Source: a virus
Direction: 5' to 3' (one strand)
Length of the DNA: 38,322 nucleotides
IMG/VR virus record: IMGVR_UViG_3300030202_000690
Span: 1 to 38,322 of that record
Shown here: positions 29,221 through 38,322 of the stretch, one piece after another
How the letters are laid out: the number at the start of each line of letters is the position of its first letter
Position numbering within the stretch: position 1 is the stretch's first letter
The notes under the pieces: model-generated
Told to the model about the DNA's origin: nothing
The model's database searches: none
The model's input: the letters and a program-made list of their open reading frames with translations, nothing else
Translations under genes and position numbers: made by a program

Positions 29221-30220
29221 CGCAGTTTTTTCACCAAGAGATTTTAAAGCATGGATTATCGAAGAGGCAACCCCTGGCACAAGTCCTGCAATTACATCAG
29301 GATTATATCAATTAGATGTTGATTCTGTTGCTTTTCCAAGCTTAAGTCCTAATCAAGTTACCGCAGTAAGATCACGAGGCGGTAGAGTTATACATAAAGA
29401 TGATTTCTTTCAAGATAATGAAATGAGAGCAATCGAAGTATCTTTATCAGGAACTTTTAGAAAAGATATAGGCACAGTAATGCTAATGCAAAGTGTTGCT
29501 GGAATGGATTTAAATAACGCTGTTGCTGATGTAACTTTAGGTGCAACACCTACAGGTCAATCAGGAGCTTATGGAGACACTGGAAGCACTGGTGATAACA
29601 AAACATTTAGTTTAGTATTAGCATCTCCTGACACAACAGATGGTTATAATATTATAATGAAGGGTTGCCTATGTACTAGCTTTAGTGTTAATGCTGATAT
29701 GACTGCTGATGGTGGTTTGTATAAGTTTGAAGCTACTATATCAAGTGGTCAAAACCCTGAAACTAATAACACAGCTACAGAAGATGGTACAGCATTTGGA
29801 ACTGATTTAATTTCACTATCAACACTTGATAGTGCTAATGCTAAGTTAGCTGGGGTTACAGCACCTGTAATTAGTTCTTTTGGAATTACTATAGAAAGTC
29901 CTGCTATTTATACAGGTTTTTCTAGCACAGGGTATCATTCATATGCTAGAGGTAATGAGTTTACTGTAACTGCTAATTCTACAGTTAAGTATGATTCAGT
30001 TACTAGAGGTTTATATGATAGTTTAAACACTCAAACATCAGAAATAGGTTCTAATTTATTTATTATGCCACAGGGTACAGCAACTAATTGCTCTGTGTCC
30101 TTACCTGTTGGATTTTTAACTGATGTAGCGTTTAATGAAGGCGATGCGATGATGCTTGATGTATCTGTTCAAGGTGCAAGTGATGGATCTGCTAATATTC
30201 TTACCTTTGACCTAGCGTAA
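29213..30220 (+). CDS. Major tail tube protein
   Basis: A 335-aa beta-rich protein starting MANAVFSPRDFKAWIIEEATPGTSPAI, with ALSLSGTFRKD-type strands, and a C-terminal beta half. Its position before the frameshifted tail chaperone and tape measure genes identifies it as the tube. GGAGAT lies before the ATG. Confidence 0.75.
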   Translation: MANAVFSPRDFKAWIIEEATPGTSPAITSGLYQLDVDSVAFPSLSPNQVTAVRSRGGRVIHKDDFFQDNEMRAIEVSLSGTFRKDIGTVMLMQSVAGMDLNNAVADVTLGATPTGQSGAYGDTGSTGDNKTFSLVLASPDTTDGYNIIMKGCLCTSFSVNADMTADGGLYKFEATISSGQNPETNNTATEDGTAFGTDLISLSTLDSANAKLAGVTAPVISSFGITIESPAIYTGFSSTGYHSYARGNEFTVTANSTVKYDSVTRGLYDSLNTQTSEIGSNLFIMPQGTATNCSVSLPVGFLTDVAFNEGDAMMLDVSVQGASDGSANILTFDLA

Positions 30221-30483
30221 TGAAGAGCATAAAGTTAAATACTGGCAAAGAAATAAAAATAAAAGAGATGTCAGTAGATGAGATAGACTTCTGTAGTGAT
30301 ATACCTGAAATGAAATACGATGGCGATAATCTAGTAGCAATAAAACATTTAGCTAAAGCTAGAACAGCATGGATTCGTAAAGGTGTTGAAGGTGCAGATG
30401 ATAATTTCATTAAAACTTTAAGTGATGATGAGAAGAATGAATTATCAGTCGCAGTCCAAGATTATCAACGCTTGGGGGAGTAG
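30220..30483 (+). CDS. Tail assembly chaperone, short form (gpG-like)
   Basis: An 87-aa helical protein ending QRLGE. Its last codons form a G-run (30474-30478) just before the TAG, and the -1 frame stays open across the stop into 30477-30923. Two-product chaperones made by frameshifting just before the tape measure gene are a conserved hallmark of long-tailed phages. They coat the tape measure protein during tail assembly. Confidence 0.8.
   Translation: MKSIKLNTGKEIKIKEMSVDEIDFCSDIPEMKYDGDNLVAIKHLAKARTAWIRKGVEGADDNFIKTLSDDEKNELSVAVQDYQRLGE
30474..30480 (+). promoter_or_regulatory. Programmed -1 frameshift slippery site
   Basis: GGGGGAG directly before the TAG of the short chaperone. The 0-frame codon GGG (30475-30477) can slip by one base onto GGG (30474-30476), after which reading continues GGA GTA GAA GCC in the -1 frame. 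The GT-like extension ORF is in exactly that frame. No strong downstream stem was confirmed. Confidence 0.75.
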
Positions 30484-30923
30484 AAGCCCTCACACTAGAA
30501 TACAATCTTCGGGTTACAGAACATTGTGAGGGATGTGTGCATCATACATACCCATATAAAGCTCGTATTCCTATCTTAATCGATGGAAAGTATGAAACTC
30601 GTACATTTACATCAAAAGAAGATGTTTACGCAGTTATTGACCTGTTAATAGAAGAAGTACATCAAAGAAACAAAGAGGGTAGTAGCTTTAACATTGCTGA
30701 GTCAGTTGTTAGGCAATTACCCTTTTTTACTTGCACTAATGTATTATTAGACAAACAAGCACAAAAAGATATATCTAGGTATTTGTATGCTGAAAATTTT
30801 GGAGTACCCCCATATAAAGGATCCTATGGAGAACAACCTAGTAAATGGATAGAAAAAAGTTTTTTAATTAAAAAAATTATAGAGAGTAAAAAAACAGAGG
30901 CTATGAATCATGGCAAAAGATAA
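30477..30923 (+). CDS. Tail assembly chaperone, frameshift extension (gpGT-like)
   Basis: The -1 frame is open from the slippery site to 30923. It would add about 148 residues (GVEALTLEYNLRVTEHCEGC... then HHTYPYKARIPILIDG) to the 86-residue front part, giving a product of about 234 aa. A GTG at 30537 with GAGGG upstream could also start a separate 128-aa protein. Overlaps the tape measure start by 14 nt. Confidence 0.7.
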   Translation, partial: GVEALTLEYNLRVTEHCEGCVHHTYPYKARIPILIDGKYETRTFTSKEDVYAVIDLLIEEVHQRNKEGSSFNIAESVVRQLPFFTCTNVLLDKQAQKDISRYLYAENFGVPPYKGSYGEQPSKWIEKSFLIKKIIESKKTEAMNHGKR

Positions 30924-33363
30924 TACAATACAAATAAAATTTAGACCTGATGGACATGAAAAGCTAATTAAAGCTATTGAAAAATTACATGAAGTATCTA
31001 GAAAGCTTATTAAACAACAAGATGGTCAATTTAAAAGTGGTAAAAAAGTATCTAATGAGTTTAAAAGATTAGATGCTAGACTAAAAGGTTTAGGCTCTAG
31101 CATGTCAAAAGCTGGAGTAAAAGGTAAATTATTAACAAGTGCTTTACATGGCAATAAAGTTCAATTAGAAAAAGTTAAAAATGCTGTAAATGCACATATT
31201 AGGTCTTTAAAAGGTTTAGATGTTCAAACAAAAAAAACATCAGCTAGAACAAGAATATTAGGTGGCACAGTAGCAGTAGCCAGATCTAAACTATTATTAT
31301 TTAACTTTATTTTAGGATTAGGTATTAGGCAATTAGGTAGGTTTGGTGAAGAGGCATCTAAAGTAGAGTCTATGGAAAGAGCCTTTAATACTTTAACAGG
31401 TGGTACTGAATTATCTTCTGAAGCTATGAACAAACTTCAAGAAGCTACAAACAATACTATGTCTCAGTTTGATTTATTCCAACAAGCAAATAATGCTATG
31501 GTTCTTGGAGTTAGTAAAAACTCTGATGAAATGGCTGAAATGTTTGATATTGCACAAAGGCTTGGTAGAGCATTAGGTAGGGATACAGCATCTTCTGTTG
31601 AGTCACTTGTTACTGGTATAGGTAGGCAGTCTAGATTAATGCTTGATAATATTGGTATTATTGTAAAAGCAGAAGAAGCCTATGAAGCATACGCTGAAAA
31701 ACTAGGAGTATCTACAGACGAGTTAAGTGATGCTGATAAAAAACAAGCATTTTTAAGTGCTACTATGGAATCAGCAAGGGAAAAAATTAAAGACTTGGGA
31801 GATGAGGTATTAACCAATCAAGATTCTTACGATAAATTAAAAGCATCATCTTCTAATTTAGCAACAGAATTAGGAAATACACTTCAACCAGTTTTATCAG
31901 GTTTATCAAGGGGTTTTGCTAGTATAGCTGATAGCATTACAGAAAGTTTAAAAGTTTCAAGAATTGCTAGTAAGCAATATGATATGGATGCCCCATTGCA
32001 AGAGCGTAGAGAAATTATATTAAATAGAATTGCAAAAGCAGAAAAAACTTTAGCTTACCAACGAAGAATAGGCTCAGATGATGTAGTTACCACAGCTAAA
32101 GCTGAGGCATTTATGGCAAGTCAGCGAGTTTTACTTCATAATCTTGACAGGTTAATAAGAAAAGATCAAGAAAAAAAGATACAAAATAATAAAGACGAGC
32201 AAGACTCATTAAAAAAACTAGCTGAACAAGAAAAAAAGAAAAAAGAAGCATCTGAAAAAGCAATCGAAGATGAAAAAATAAGGGTTGAGTTAGGTAAAAA
32301 ATTAGCAAAAGAACAAGAACAATTAAGAAAAGACATAGCTAATGATGAAAAACAACATGCTAAAGATTTAAAATCAGCTAGAGATACAATTTTTCAAAGC
32401 TCTGTAGACTATCAATTAATGCAATTAGATTTAAAAGCAGAAGAAATAAAAGCTTTAGGTTTAAATGGGCATGAGCAAATAGCTTTAGAAAGATATATTG
32501 CAGAAGAAAAACAAAAAATTATTAAAGAGGATGCTGATACTAGGCAAAAAATTATTGATGAAAGCAATGATAAAATTAAACAAGCAAGAGAAGATATTCA
32601 TCAAAATGATTTACATTATCAGTTTTTAGAACTTGAGGCAAAAAGAAAACACTATGAATCCTTAGCACAAACAGATGAAGATAGAAGATTAGTAGAAGAA
32701 TTTGTTAGAGAGCAACAAAAAGAATTAGCAACTGCACATTTAGAAGAAAATAATGCTTTATATAATGCTACACTTAGCTCGTATGATGCTTTTGTAACTG
32801 GATTGATGGATAAAGATACAAACTTTTTAGAGTCTAGACAAGCAATGGAGAATGCTTTTAAAGAATCTCTTATTAGGTTTTTAGCTGACCTTATAAAAGA
32901 ACAAGTTAAAGCATTTTTAATAGAAGGAGCTATAAGAAAAGCATCAGATAAAGCTACTGAAAAAGATGCCATGATAAGCGGTGCTAGAATATTTGGAGCT
33001 TATGCGGGGGCGGCGAAAGTTAAAGCTATAGCAACAAGTGGTGCTAGTGTAGTGTCTGCTATGGTAGCAACAAAAGCATATAGCTCTCAAGTGGATTCTA
33101 TGCAAAAATTTGAACAAGGCGGTCTAATAGGCGGTAGGAGACATTCTCAAGGTGGTACTATTATTGAAGCAGAACAAGGTGAATTTATAATGAATAGAAA
33201 TGCTGTAGAATCTATTGGTATTGAAAATCTTGCAAGAATGAATCAATCAGGAACACAACCTGTAACAATCAACATACAAGGCAATATGGTTGGTAATGAA
33301 GAATTTGTAAGGGATACATTAATTCCTGAGATAAATAAAACAGTAAATAGAGGATTGGCATAA
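30910..33363 (+). CDS. Tape measure protein
   Basis: An 817-aa largely helical protein with hydrophobic segments (LLLFNFILGLGIRQLGRFG near 130; IFGAYAGAAKVKAIATSGASVVSAMVATKAY near 700-730), long coiled coils (residues 430-600, Lys/Glu-rich) and a C-terminal GGLIGGRRHSQGG / EFIMNRNAVESIG region typical of tape measures. By the usual scale it predicts a tail of roughly 120 nm. It sets tail length and helps DNA cross the host envelope. Confidence 0.9.
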   Translation: MAKDNTIQIKFRPDGHEKLIKAIEKLHEVSRKLIKQQDGQFKSGKKVSNEFKRLDARLKGLGSSMSKAGVKGKLLTSALHGNKVQLEKVKNAVNAHIRSLKGLDVQTKKTSARTRILGGTVAVARSKLLLFNFILGLGIRQLGRFGEEASKVESMERAFNTLTGGTELSSEAMNKLQEATNNTMSQFDLFQQANNAMVLGVSKNSDEMAEMFDIAQRLGRALGRDTASSVESLVTGIGRQSRLMLDNIGIIVKAEEAYEAYAEKLGVSTDELSDADKKQAFLSATMESAREKIKDLGDEVLTNQDSYDKLKASSSNLATELGNTLQPVLSGLSRGFASIADSITESLKVSRIASKQYDMDAPLQERREIILNRIAKAEKTLAYQRRIGSDDVVTTAKAEAFMASQRVLLHNLDRLIRKDQEKKIQNNKDEQDSLKKLAEQEKKKKEASEKAIEDEKIRVELGKKLAKEQEQLRKDIANDEKQHAKDLKSARDTIFQSSVDYQLMQLDLKAEEIKALGLNGHEQIALERYIAEEKQKIIKEDADTRQKIIDESNDKIKQAREDIHQNDLHYQFLELEAKRKHYESLAQTDEDRRLVEEFVREQQKELATAHLEENNALYNATLSSYDAFVTGLMDKDTNFLESRQAMENAFKESLIRFLADLIKEQVKAFLIEGAIRKASDKATEKDAMISGARIFGAYAGAAKVKAIATSGASVVSAMVATKAYSSQVDSMQKFEQGGLIGGRRHSQGGTIIEAEQGEFIMNRNAVESIGIENLARMNQSGTQPVTINIQGNMVGNEEFVRDTLIPEINKTVNRGLA

Positions 33364-36230
33364 TGGCTAGTTCATCAAACATAAAAGAAAATTGGTTATT
33401 TGATTTTTATAATCAAGATTCTTATCTTAGTTTTGATGGAGCTGATGACTATATTGATTGTGGAACTACCACTCAAAGTTCTCCAGTAAATGTATCTGCA
33501 TCAGGAACATTTGCATTTTGGATTAGGTTTCCTGAACTTGTAAATGGGCAAGGTGAAATGATATTTGCTAATAATATGATAGAAAGTCATTATTCAGGGT
33601 TTTGGATTGGTAAAAATGGCGATCATAAAATACAAGTACATATGATGGATGGCTCAGGTAGTGGTAGTAGTGATAGAGAAACATTTCTTAGTGGAACTGT
33701 TTTACAAGAAAATGTGTGGTATTTTATTGTAATAGCATCAAATTTTAACCACGACAGCAGTAATGTAAACACTAATTGGAAAATATATGTAAATAATGAT
33801 GCTAGTGGCAATGTATCAAATGATGGTAGTGCAAGTATCGATGCACCTTCATATACAACTGGAAAGTGTGAATTTGGAAGAGAAACGCAAGGAACTGATG
33901 CTTATGGTAAGTTTGATTTAAGAAGTTTTGCTGTTTGGGGTACATGGCTTAGCACAAGCAATATTACTGCATTGTATAATAATGGCTATTATACAAATTT
34001 AGCAGATATTGACTCAGACAATATTGTTGCTTATTGGAAATTTAATAATGATGTTGTTGTTACAGATTTTATAAATAGTCAAAATGGTAAGATTTATGGT
34101 GCTAGTTATAGTGGCTCTGCATTACATCTATCATTTAGCGATACAAAATATAATAATCAATTTTATTACGGAGCAATTTTAAATAAGCCATCTATTAGAG
34201 AGTCAATAGATTTAAGTCAATCTAAAGCAAAAAAATCTAATCTCAGTATTCAAATACCTGATTTTGAATATAATGATTCTTTAATTTCAGAGGAATTATT
34301 TGGCAGTAGTGTATATTTAAATTATAATGTTAAAGTTTATTCTAAAATAGACTCAGATACACCATTGCTTATAGGGTGTTTTAGATTAGCAGATATATCT
34401 ACTGATGGCAAGACACTAAACTTAGCATTAAATTCCTTTGATCCGTGGGATGATGTAACATTTCCTCAAAAAAAACATACTCAATATGGAGTATATCAAC
34501 CTGCTGTGTATGGGGACTATGCTCATGGAACTTTTGGAGGCGATGGTGCTTATGTATCAGTTTACCCTGTTCCTGTTTTATATGCTAATAATAACTTATT
34601 AACTTGTGTTTATCCAAGAGCCTATGATGCAGGTTCAAATCACTATCTACATCATAATGTTGGATTTAATTGGTTTACTGCTATAAGTGATGGGAGTGGA
34701 AATGCAAATAGTGAAGCTCCAGCAACAGTAACTGATGGAGGCATTGATGTATTTCACTCACCAACAACTAGAACTGCTAGGGGGTATATTCGCTCTGCAA
34801 ACTCAACTTATGAAGCATCAGATAGTGGGACTGTAACCTACCTTACAAATCCTGAAAATATTTTTAAATATAACTCTTTTGATGGCTCTGCTTACGCTTC
34901 ATCATCTGACTCTACCACATATGGAACAGCAGATGTAGATGATACTAGCGAAAATAAATATTTAGTTATTCAAACACCTAAAAAAACTTATGAAGTTACT
35001 TTAATAAAAGGCATAAAGGTTAAGCATAGTATAATGTGGGATGATGGAGCTGGGGATAATCAAGAGTATGACATTGATTTTTTTACAAATGAATATGATT
35101 CAATCAATGATGACTTGTTATCTTCCCCAATAACTAAAACTTTAGCTCATAATATTAGCACACATGAATTTCCTTTTAACGAAAGTCCAGCTAATGCTTT
35201 ATCAGGTAAAGGAAGTTCGTCTTTATGCCCTGATGAGATTTTAATGAAGTGGAATCCACAAAGTTCATCTAGCTATTCCCATGAAGATCATGAACTTAGA
35301 GTTTATGATATACAAATGGACTCTCTTACAGAATTTGACTACAATAAAGATGATAACAAACAACTAGCTAGAGAAAAGTATTTTTATTGTGGTGGAGATG
35401 GATTGCAACATGGTATTACAGGTTTATCAGGAAATAATATTACTGAAATACATGAAGCTCATTTAGATTTAATGAATAGGTTTGCTAATTTTGATGTAAA
35501 AACAAATCCTGCAACAGATATTATAGGATGGGGAAATGGCTCAAGCGATAATAAATTAGATCACGCTAAAGCTTGGAAAATAAGATACTGGGAACTAGAA
35601 CCAATTAGTTTATTAAAGTCTTTAGAAAAATTACAATATGAAGGTGGGTTTATTTTTAGATTTAGAAGAGGAGATTTAACACAACCTGAGTATATTTTTA
35701 TTAAAAATAGCTACGCATCTACTGATATAGATTTTCCTAATATATCTAAGTTTGATTTAAGTTCCGTGGATATACAACCTAGCTCTGTTAAATCAATCAC
35801 AACAAAATTAGATATTAATTACAAAAAACACCCAGATCCTAGTAGTAATAAGTATGTTGTATTAAAAAATTGCTCTAACAATATTTCTAAAGCTGAATAT
35901 GTAATTAATTCAAAAGAAAATAAAAAAAGTATAAATTTAGATACTTATGTAGCTCCTGAAATACCAGCTAACCCATCATCAACTCCTAATAATGATTTTT
36001 ATAGTTATTACAATAATATTGATGGGAAACTAAGAATAAAAATTACTTCAAATATGATTAATCCAAAATATTTTGACATTAATGTAGGCAATACAATGAC
36101 ATTTACTAATATGTACCCTAAAAAATTATTTAATAAAGAATTTACTAATGTAGTTTTTATGATTACATCTATAACTAGGACAATGGGATCGTTAAAATTT
36201 ACAGCAAAAGAAATAGCAACAATTACTTAA
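33363..36230 (+). CDS. Tail tip protein with N-terminal LamG-like domain
   Basis: A 955-aa protein. Residues about 20-235 form a LamG/concanavalin-type beta sandwich (YLSFDGADDYIDCG, WYFIVIASNFN, NWKIYVNN, VAYWKFNND), a possible glycan-binding module. The rest is beta-rich tail tip sequence (SISLLKSLEKLQYEGGFIFRFR near 775). Position after the tape measure fits a distal tail/tip hub. Start overlaps the tape measure stop (TAATG). Confidence 0.7.
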   Translation: MASSSNIKENWLFDFYNQDSYLSFDGADDYIDCGTTTQSSPVNVSASGTFAFWIRFPELVNGQGEMIFANNMIESHYSGFWIGKNGDHKIQVHMMDGSGSGSSDRETFLSGTVLQENVWYFIVIASNFNHDSSNVNTNWKIYVNNDASGNVSNDGSASIDAPSYTTGKCEFGRETQGTDAYGKFDLRSFAVWGTWLSTSNITALYNNGYYTNLADIDSDNIVAYWKFNNDVVVTDFINSQNGKIYGASYSGSALHLSFSDTKYNNQFYYGAILNKPSIRESIDLSQSKAKKSNLSIQIPDFEYNDSLISEELFGSSVYLNYNVKVYSKIDSDTPLLIGCFRLADISTDGKTLNLALNSFDPWDDVTFPQKKHTQYGVYQPAVYGDYAHGTFGGDGAYVSVYPVPVLYANNNLLTCVYPRAYDAGSNHYLHHNVGFNWFTAISDGSGNANSEAPATVTDGGIDVFHSPTTRTARGYIRSANSTYEASDSGTVTYLTNPENIFKYNSFDGSAYASSSDSTTYGTADVDDTSENKYLVIQTPKKTYEVTLIKGIKVKHSIMWDDGAGDNQEYDIDFFTNEYDSINDDLLSSPITKTLAHNISTHEFPFNESPANALSGKGSSSLCPDEILMKWNPQSSSSYSHEDHELRVYDIQMDSLTEFDYNKDDNKQLAREKYFYCGGDGLQHGITGLSGNNITEIHEAHLDLMNRFANFDVKTNPATDIIGWGNGSSDNKLDHAKAWKIRYWELEPISLLKSLEKLQYEGGFIFRFRRGDLTQPEYIFIKNSYASTDIDFPNISKFDLSSVDIQPSSVKSITTKLDINYKKHPDPSSNKYVVLKNCSNNISKAEYVINSKENKKSINLDTYVAPEIPANPSSTPNNDFYSYYNNIDGKLRIKITSNMINPKYFDINVGNTMTFTNMYPKKLFNKEFTNVVFMITSITRTMGSLKFTAKEIATIT

Positions 36231-36240
36231 AGGTTAAAAA

Positions 36241-37308
36241 ATGGCAAATTTAGATATTAGAACTCCAAGATTTTATGTAGATTATATTAATTTTTTAAAA
36301 AATCGTGACCAAGCTGGTGGGCATTATGGTATTAGTACATCTACAGATCAAATTAATGTAGTATCAGGTAATAACATAGCAGAATTATATGATATGCGAC
36401 CACTAAATCAAGTTGAATTTAATACGACAGGAGATGCTAATGGTCATGTTAATTTATGGTTTGATTTAAAAACATCAGGATTTAATATAGATTTTGTAGC
36501 AATCTTAAACCATAATATGCACAAAGCAGATGCAAAAGTAAGAATTAGTGCATCAGAAACTTTATCTGAAGTTCAAGCAGTAGATCATGCTAGTGCTGAT
36601 GATACAGAAGGTAATATGACATTAACTAGCGTTATCGGAACACACCAAATTCAAAATAATAAAGCATCTTCAGATGATGAATCATCTTGGGGAACTGGGC
36701 ATACTATTGTTAAATTTCCAGAATCTACTCATAGATACTGGGGTATTCAATTTGAAGGAACTTCTGGTCAAACAAGCGTAGGTCATGGTGATGGAGATTT
36801 TGATGGTAGTACAAACTTAAAAATAGGATGTATATTACTAGGACAATACTATGATATGCCCAGAACTCCTGATTTATCGGTTAAGAGAAGTATAGACTTT
36901 GATGGAGTTAGTGTGCAAGAATCTATTGGTGGTCAGAGATTTTCTACAATGACTCAACATGGTAGGCAAAATATAGAAGCTACAAATAAAAGCCCATTTC
37001 ACACTTATTATAATAGTTTTGGGGCTTATGGTGGCAGAATGTCTTATGATATGAAATTTAGTTATTTAAATTCAACAGATATTATGCCAGATAATTATAA
37101 TCAATTTCAAAATAGTGATGAGGGAATTATTGAAGATTTATGGAATAAAACAAATGGTAGATTAATACCATTTATATTTACACAGGATGGAGCAAGTTCA
37201 AGCTATTCTGATTATTTATTTGCTAGGTTTGCTCAAGATAGTTTAAATATGACTCAAGTAGCACCTGATGTATTTGATATATCTATGAGGATTGAAGAAG
37301 AGTTTTAG
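36241..37308 (+). CDS. Minor tail protein
   Basis: A 355-aa protein starting MANLDIRTPRFYVDYINFL. The middle (residues 60-110, HVNLWFDLKTSGFNIDFVAILNH) resembles a galactose-binding-like jelly roll; the C-terminal part has GGQRFSTMTQHGRQN and a beta-rich end. Last gene of the rightward operon; it is convergent with and overlaps the NinB-like gene by 26 bp. AAAGG lies before the ATG. Confidence 0.6.
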   Translation: MANLDIRTPRFYVDYINFLKNRDQAGGHYGISTSTDQINVVSGNNIAELYDMRPLNQVEFNTTGDANGHVNLWFDLKTSGFNIDFVAILNHNMHKADAKVRISASETLSEVQAVDHASADDTEGNMTLTSVIGTHQIQNNKASSDDESSWGTGHTIVKFPESTHRYWGIQFEGTSGQTSVGHGDGDFDGSTNLKIGCILLGQYYDMPRTPDLSVKRSIDFDGVSVQESIGGQRFSTMTQHGRQNIEATNKSPFHTYYNSFGAYGGRMSYDMKFSYLNSTDIMPDNYNQFQNSDEGIIEDLWNKTNGRLIPFIFTQDGASSSYSDYLFARFAQDSLNMTQVAPDVFDISMRIEEEF

Positions 37309-37645
37309 TATCAGGTATAACTATATTTAAGTCTACAGCACACCACCTTATTATACGCTCTATAAACTGAGCGAACTCTTTAGTAGATAATACCTTAGTG
37401 CTTTCAACATTAAAATGTGCTTTAATTGTAGAGTGCATTTCTTGATCTGTATAACCTAAATCTTCTGCTATTATATTAACAATCTTCCAATAATAATTAT
37501 TCTGTTGGGCAGAGCGAACTCCTGTTTCTTTAAGCTCTATATAATACTCGCCTGAAAGGTTAGCAATAGTATTATCAAACTCTGCCCTGTTTAAGAGAAC
37601 CAACTTACCATCTTCTATTTTACAAGGAAATCGCAATCTAGACAT
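37283..37645 (-). CDS. NinB-like recombination protein (complete copy)
   Basis: A 120-aa protein with the SAQQNNYYWKIVNIIAEDLGY and HSTIKAHFNVESTKVLSTKEFAQFIERI segments resembling the NinB/Orf family of lambda-type recombination mediators. Complete counterpart of the partial copy at 1-219. It is the last gene of the leftward early operon when the genome is closed, and meets the late operon tail to tail. Confidence 0.65.
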   Translation of the reverse strand: MSRLRFPCKIEDGKLVLLNRAEFDNTIANLSGEYYIELKETGVRSAQQNNYYWKIVNIIAEDLGYTDQEMHSTIKAHFNVESTKVLSTKEFAQFIERIIRWCAVDLNIVIPDTKTLLQSS

Positions 37646-37863
37646 ATTTTTTCATCCCATAGTTTCATATCAGGACTACTCCACATTTCGCCCTCAAATA
37701 TATTCCATTTTCTTTTACATTCAGGACACCAGAATAATGATTCATCAGCCCTGATTTCATCTGTTTTATGATTCTCTCTATTTCTTTTTTCTATGATCGG
37801 ACTATCAAGTGCATCAATAACCCATTGTATAGAATCAAGTTTTCGTGTTTTTTCTTTCGGCAA
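37615..37863 (-). CDS. 82-aa zinc-ribbon-like protein (second copy)
   Basis: Same gene as 189-437 in another haplotype: CPEC and CLDC pairs kept, TTG start with AGGTGG upstream kept, 7 residue changes mainly near the C-terminus. Confidence 0.7.
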   Translation of the reverse strand: MPKEKTRKLDSIQWVIDALDSPIIEKRNRENHKTDEIRADESLFWCPECKRKWNIFEGEMWSSPDMKLWDEKICLDCDFLVK

Positions 37864-38155
37864 TTATTCCACCTAGTAGTAGTAAATAGTTTCGTGCATC
37901 CTGTATCCTGCCGATTATAGGTTCTTCTGATATTTCTTTTCCATTAAGTACATAGTTCCTAATAGAGTCCATATGCTTTAACAAATATATTAAAGCAACA
38001 TGTTCTGCTCTTAAGTCCATTCTATCTCCAATGCTTTTAAAGTTTTTAAACTTATCTTCATTAGAGACTGTGTACTCCTCTCCTTTAACGAGCATAAGTC
38101 TGTTCTCTTCTTCTTGCATAGACTCTGCCCATTTCATAAAGTCTGGTACTTTCAC
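37835..38155 (-). CDS. MazG/Nmad1-like protein (second copy)
   Basis: Same gene as 409-729. The upstream in-frame TAA here proves the GTG at 38155 (or later) is the start. Mostly conservative changes (D/N, E/D, K/R), with a divergent C-terminal tail. Confidence 0.65.
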   Translation of the reverse strand: MKVPDFMKWAESMQEEENRLMLVKGEEYTVSNEDKFKNFKSIGDRMDLRAEHVALIYLLKHMDSIRNYVLNGKEISEEPIIGRIQDARNYLLLLGGIIAERKNTKT

Positions 38156-38268
38156 TTATCTCTCCAATATACCCATTTAGATTTATTAGTATCCCACTCG
38201 CCACTTTCCCACAAATTACTATTGTAGACTACAAGTGCCAATACAAACATTAACATTATTTCTATCAT
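38152..38268 (-). CDS. 38-aa small membrane peptide (second copy)
   Basis: Same gene as 726-842 with an identical protein by my translation; AAGGAGAT site also identical. The window ends 54 bp upstream. Confidence 0.65.
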   Translation of the reverse strand: MIEIMLMFVLALVVYNSNLWESGEWDTNKSKWVYWRDK

Positions 38269-38322
38269 GTTATCTCCTTTTTTATTTTAATACTTTGCCC
38301 CATGAACGCCAATCCATTTGTC

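Larger units (their letters stand above)
37427..38322. repeat. Terminal repeat of window start (diverged, 896 bp)
   Basis: Aligns without gaps to 1-896 at a constant offset of 37,426. Divergence is about 10-13% in the first 120 bp, and falls to near zero in the last 100 bp. In the 38-aa gene all changes are synonymous. It implies a circular or permuted 37,426-bp unit with two haplotypes joined, not an exact terminal repeat. Confidence 0.85.

Noticed and set aside
1-38322. Temperate phage or prophage
   Set aside because: No integrase, excisionase, attachment site or recognisable CI-type repressor was found; the dispersed palindrome alone is not enough.
1-38322. tRNA genes
   Set aside because: No cloverleaf with a T-arm signature was noticed in the intergenic gaps, which are mostly under 100 bp.

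Overview
This window is essentially a complete genome of a tailed, siphovirus-like bacteriophage, strongly A+T-rich by eye. Its siphovirus-style structural genes (terminase, portal, HK97-type coat, tube, frameshifted tail chaperones, tape measure, tip) and the style of its small early genes resemble phages known from marine metagenomes. Good AGGAG-type Shine-Dalgarno sites and TTGACA/TATATT promoters point to a proteobacterium-like host. There is no integrase, no recognisable CI-type repressor, no tRNA and no CRISPR. The last 896 bp (37427-38322) repeat the first 896 bp at a constant offset of 37,426, with scattered and largely protein-preserving substitutions. The unit genome is therefore about 37.4 kb and circular or circularly permuted, with two strain haplotypes joined at the contig ends.

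Layout. (1) 1-11.58 kb, minus strand: an early operon read leftward from a regulatory region at 11.6-12.4 kb. In transcription order it holds a 95-aa gene, a 43-aa membrane peptide, hammerhead ribozyme A, a 191-aa unknown, hammerhead ribozyme B, a papain-like cysteine peptidase, many small overlapping genes (HNH, zinc ribbons, membrane peptides), a C5-cytosine methyltransferase, a replication initiator with iteron-like repeats inside it, a T7-gp4-like primase-helicase, a metallophosphoesterase, an SSB-like protein, and NinG-like and NinB-like recombination genes. (2) 11.58-12.43 kb: noncoding control region with outward promoters. (3) 12.43-13.04 kb, plus: terminase small subunit. (4) 13.02-16.85 kb, minus: terminase large subunit, portal, two morphogenesis proteins and a zinc ribbon, an inverted packaging block. 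(5) 16.93-37.31 kb, plus: scaffold, coat, a 1759-aa fibre with an S74 chaperone, a type IV pilin-like protein, holin-like membrane proteins, Lys/Arg-rich microproteins, an M15 endolysin, connectors, tail tube, frameshifted tail chaperones, tape measure, tail tip. (6) 37.28-38.32 kb, minus: the second copy of the window start.

The most striking content is a pair of hammerhead self-cleaving ribozymes on the minus strand (about 11104-11159 and 10453-10509). Both have every conserved core nucleotide and three perfectly covarying stems. Each occupies the gap between the stop codon of one gene and the ribosome binding site of the next, so together they punctuate an early operon and bracket one unknown gene. 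A second unexplained signal is a 16-bp near-palindrome, AGTTAGATGTTTAACT, found six times, always in the same orientation and followed by a T-rich tract. Three copies lie inside unrelated genes, where they encode the same peptide KVKH(L/Q)T. Other notable items are the phage-encoded prepilin-like protein, the origin-like iterons inside the initiator gene, and the -1 frameshift site in the tail chaperone.
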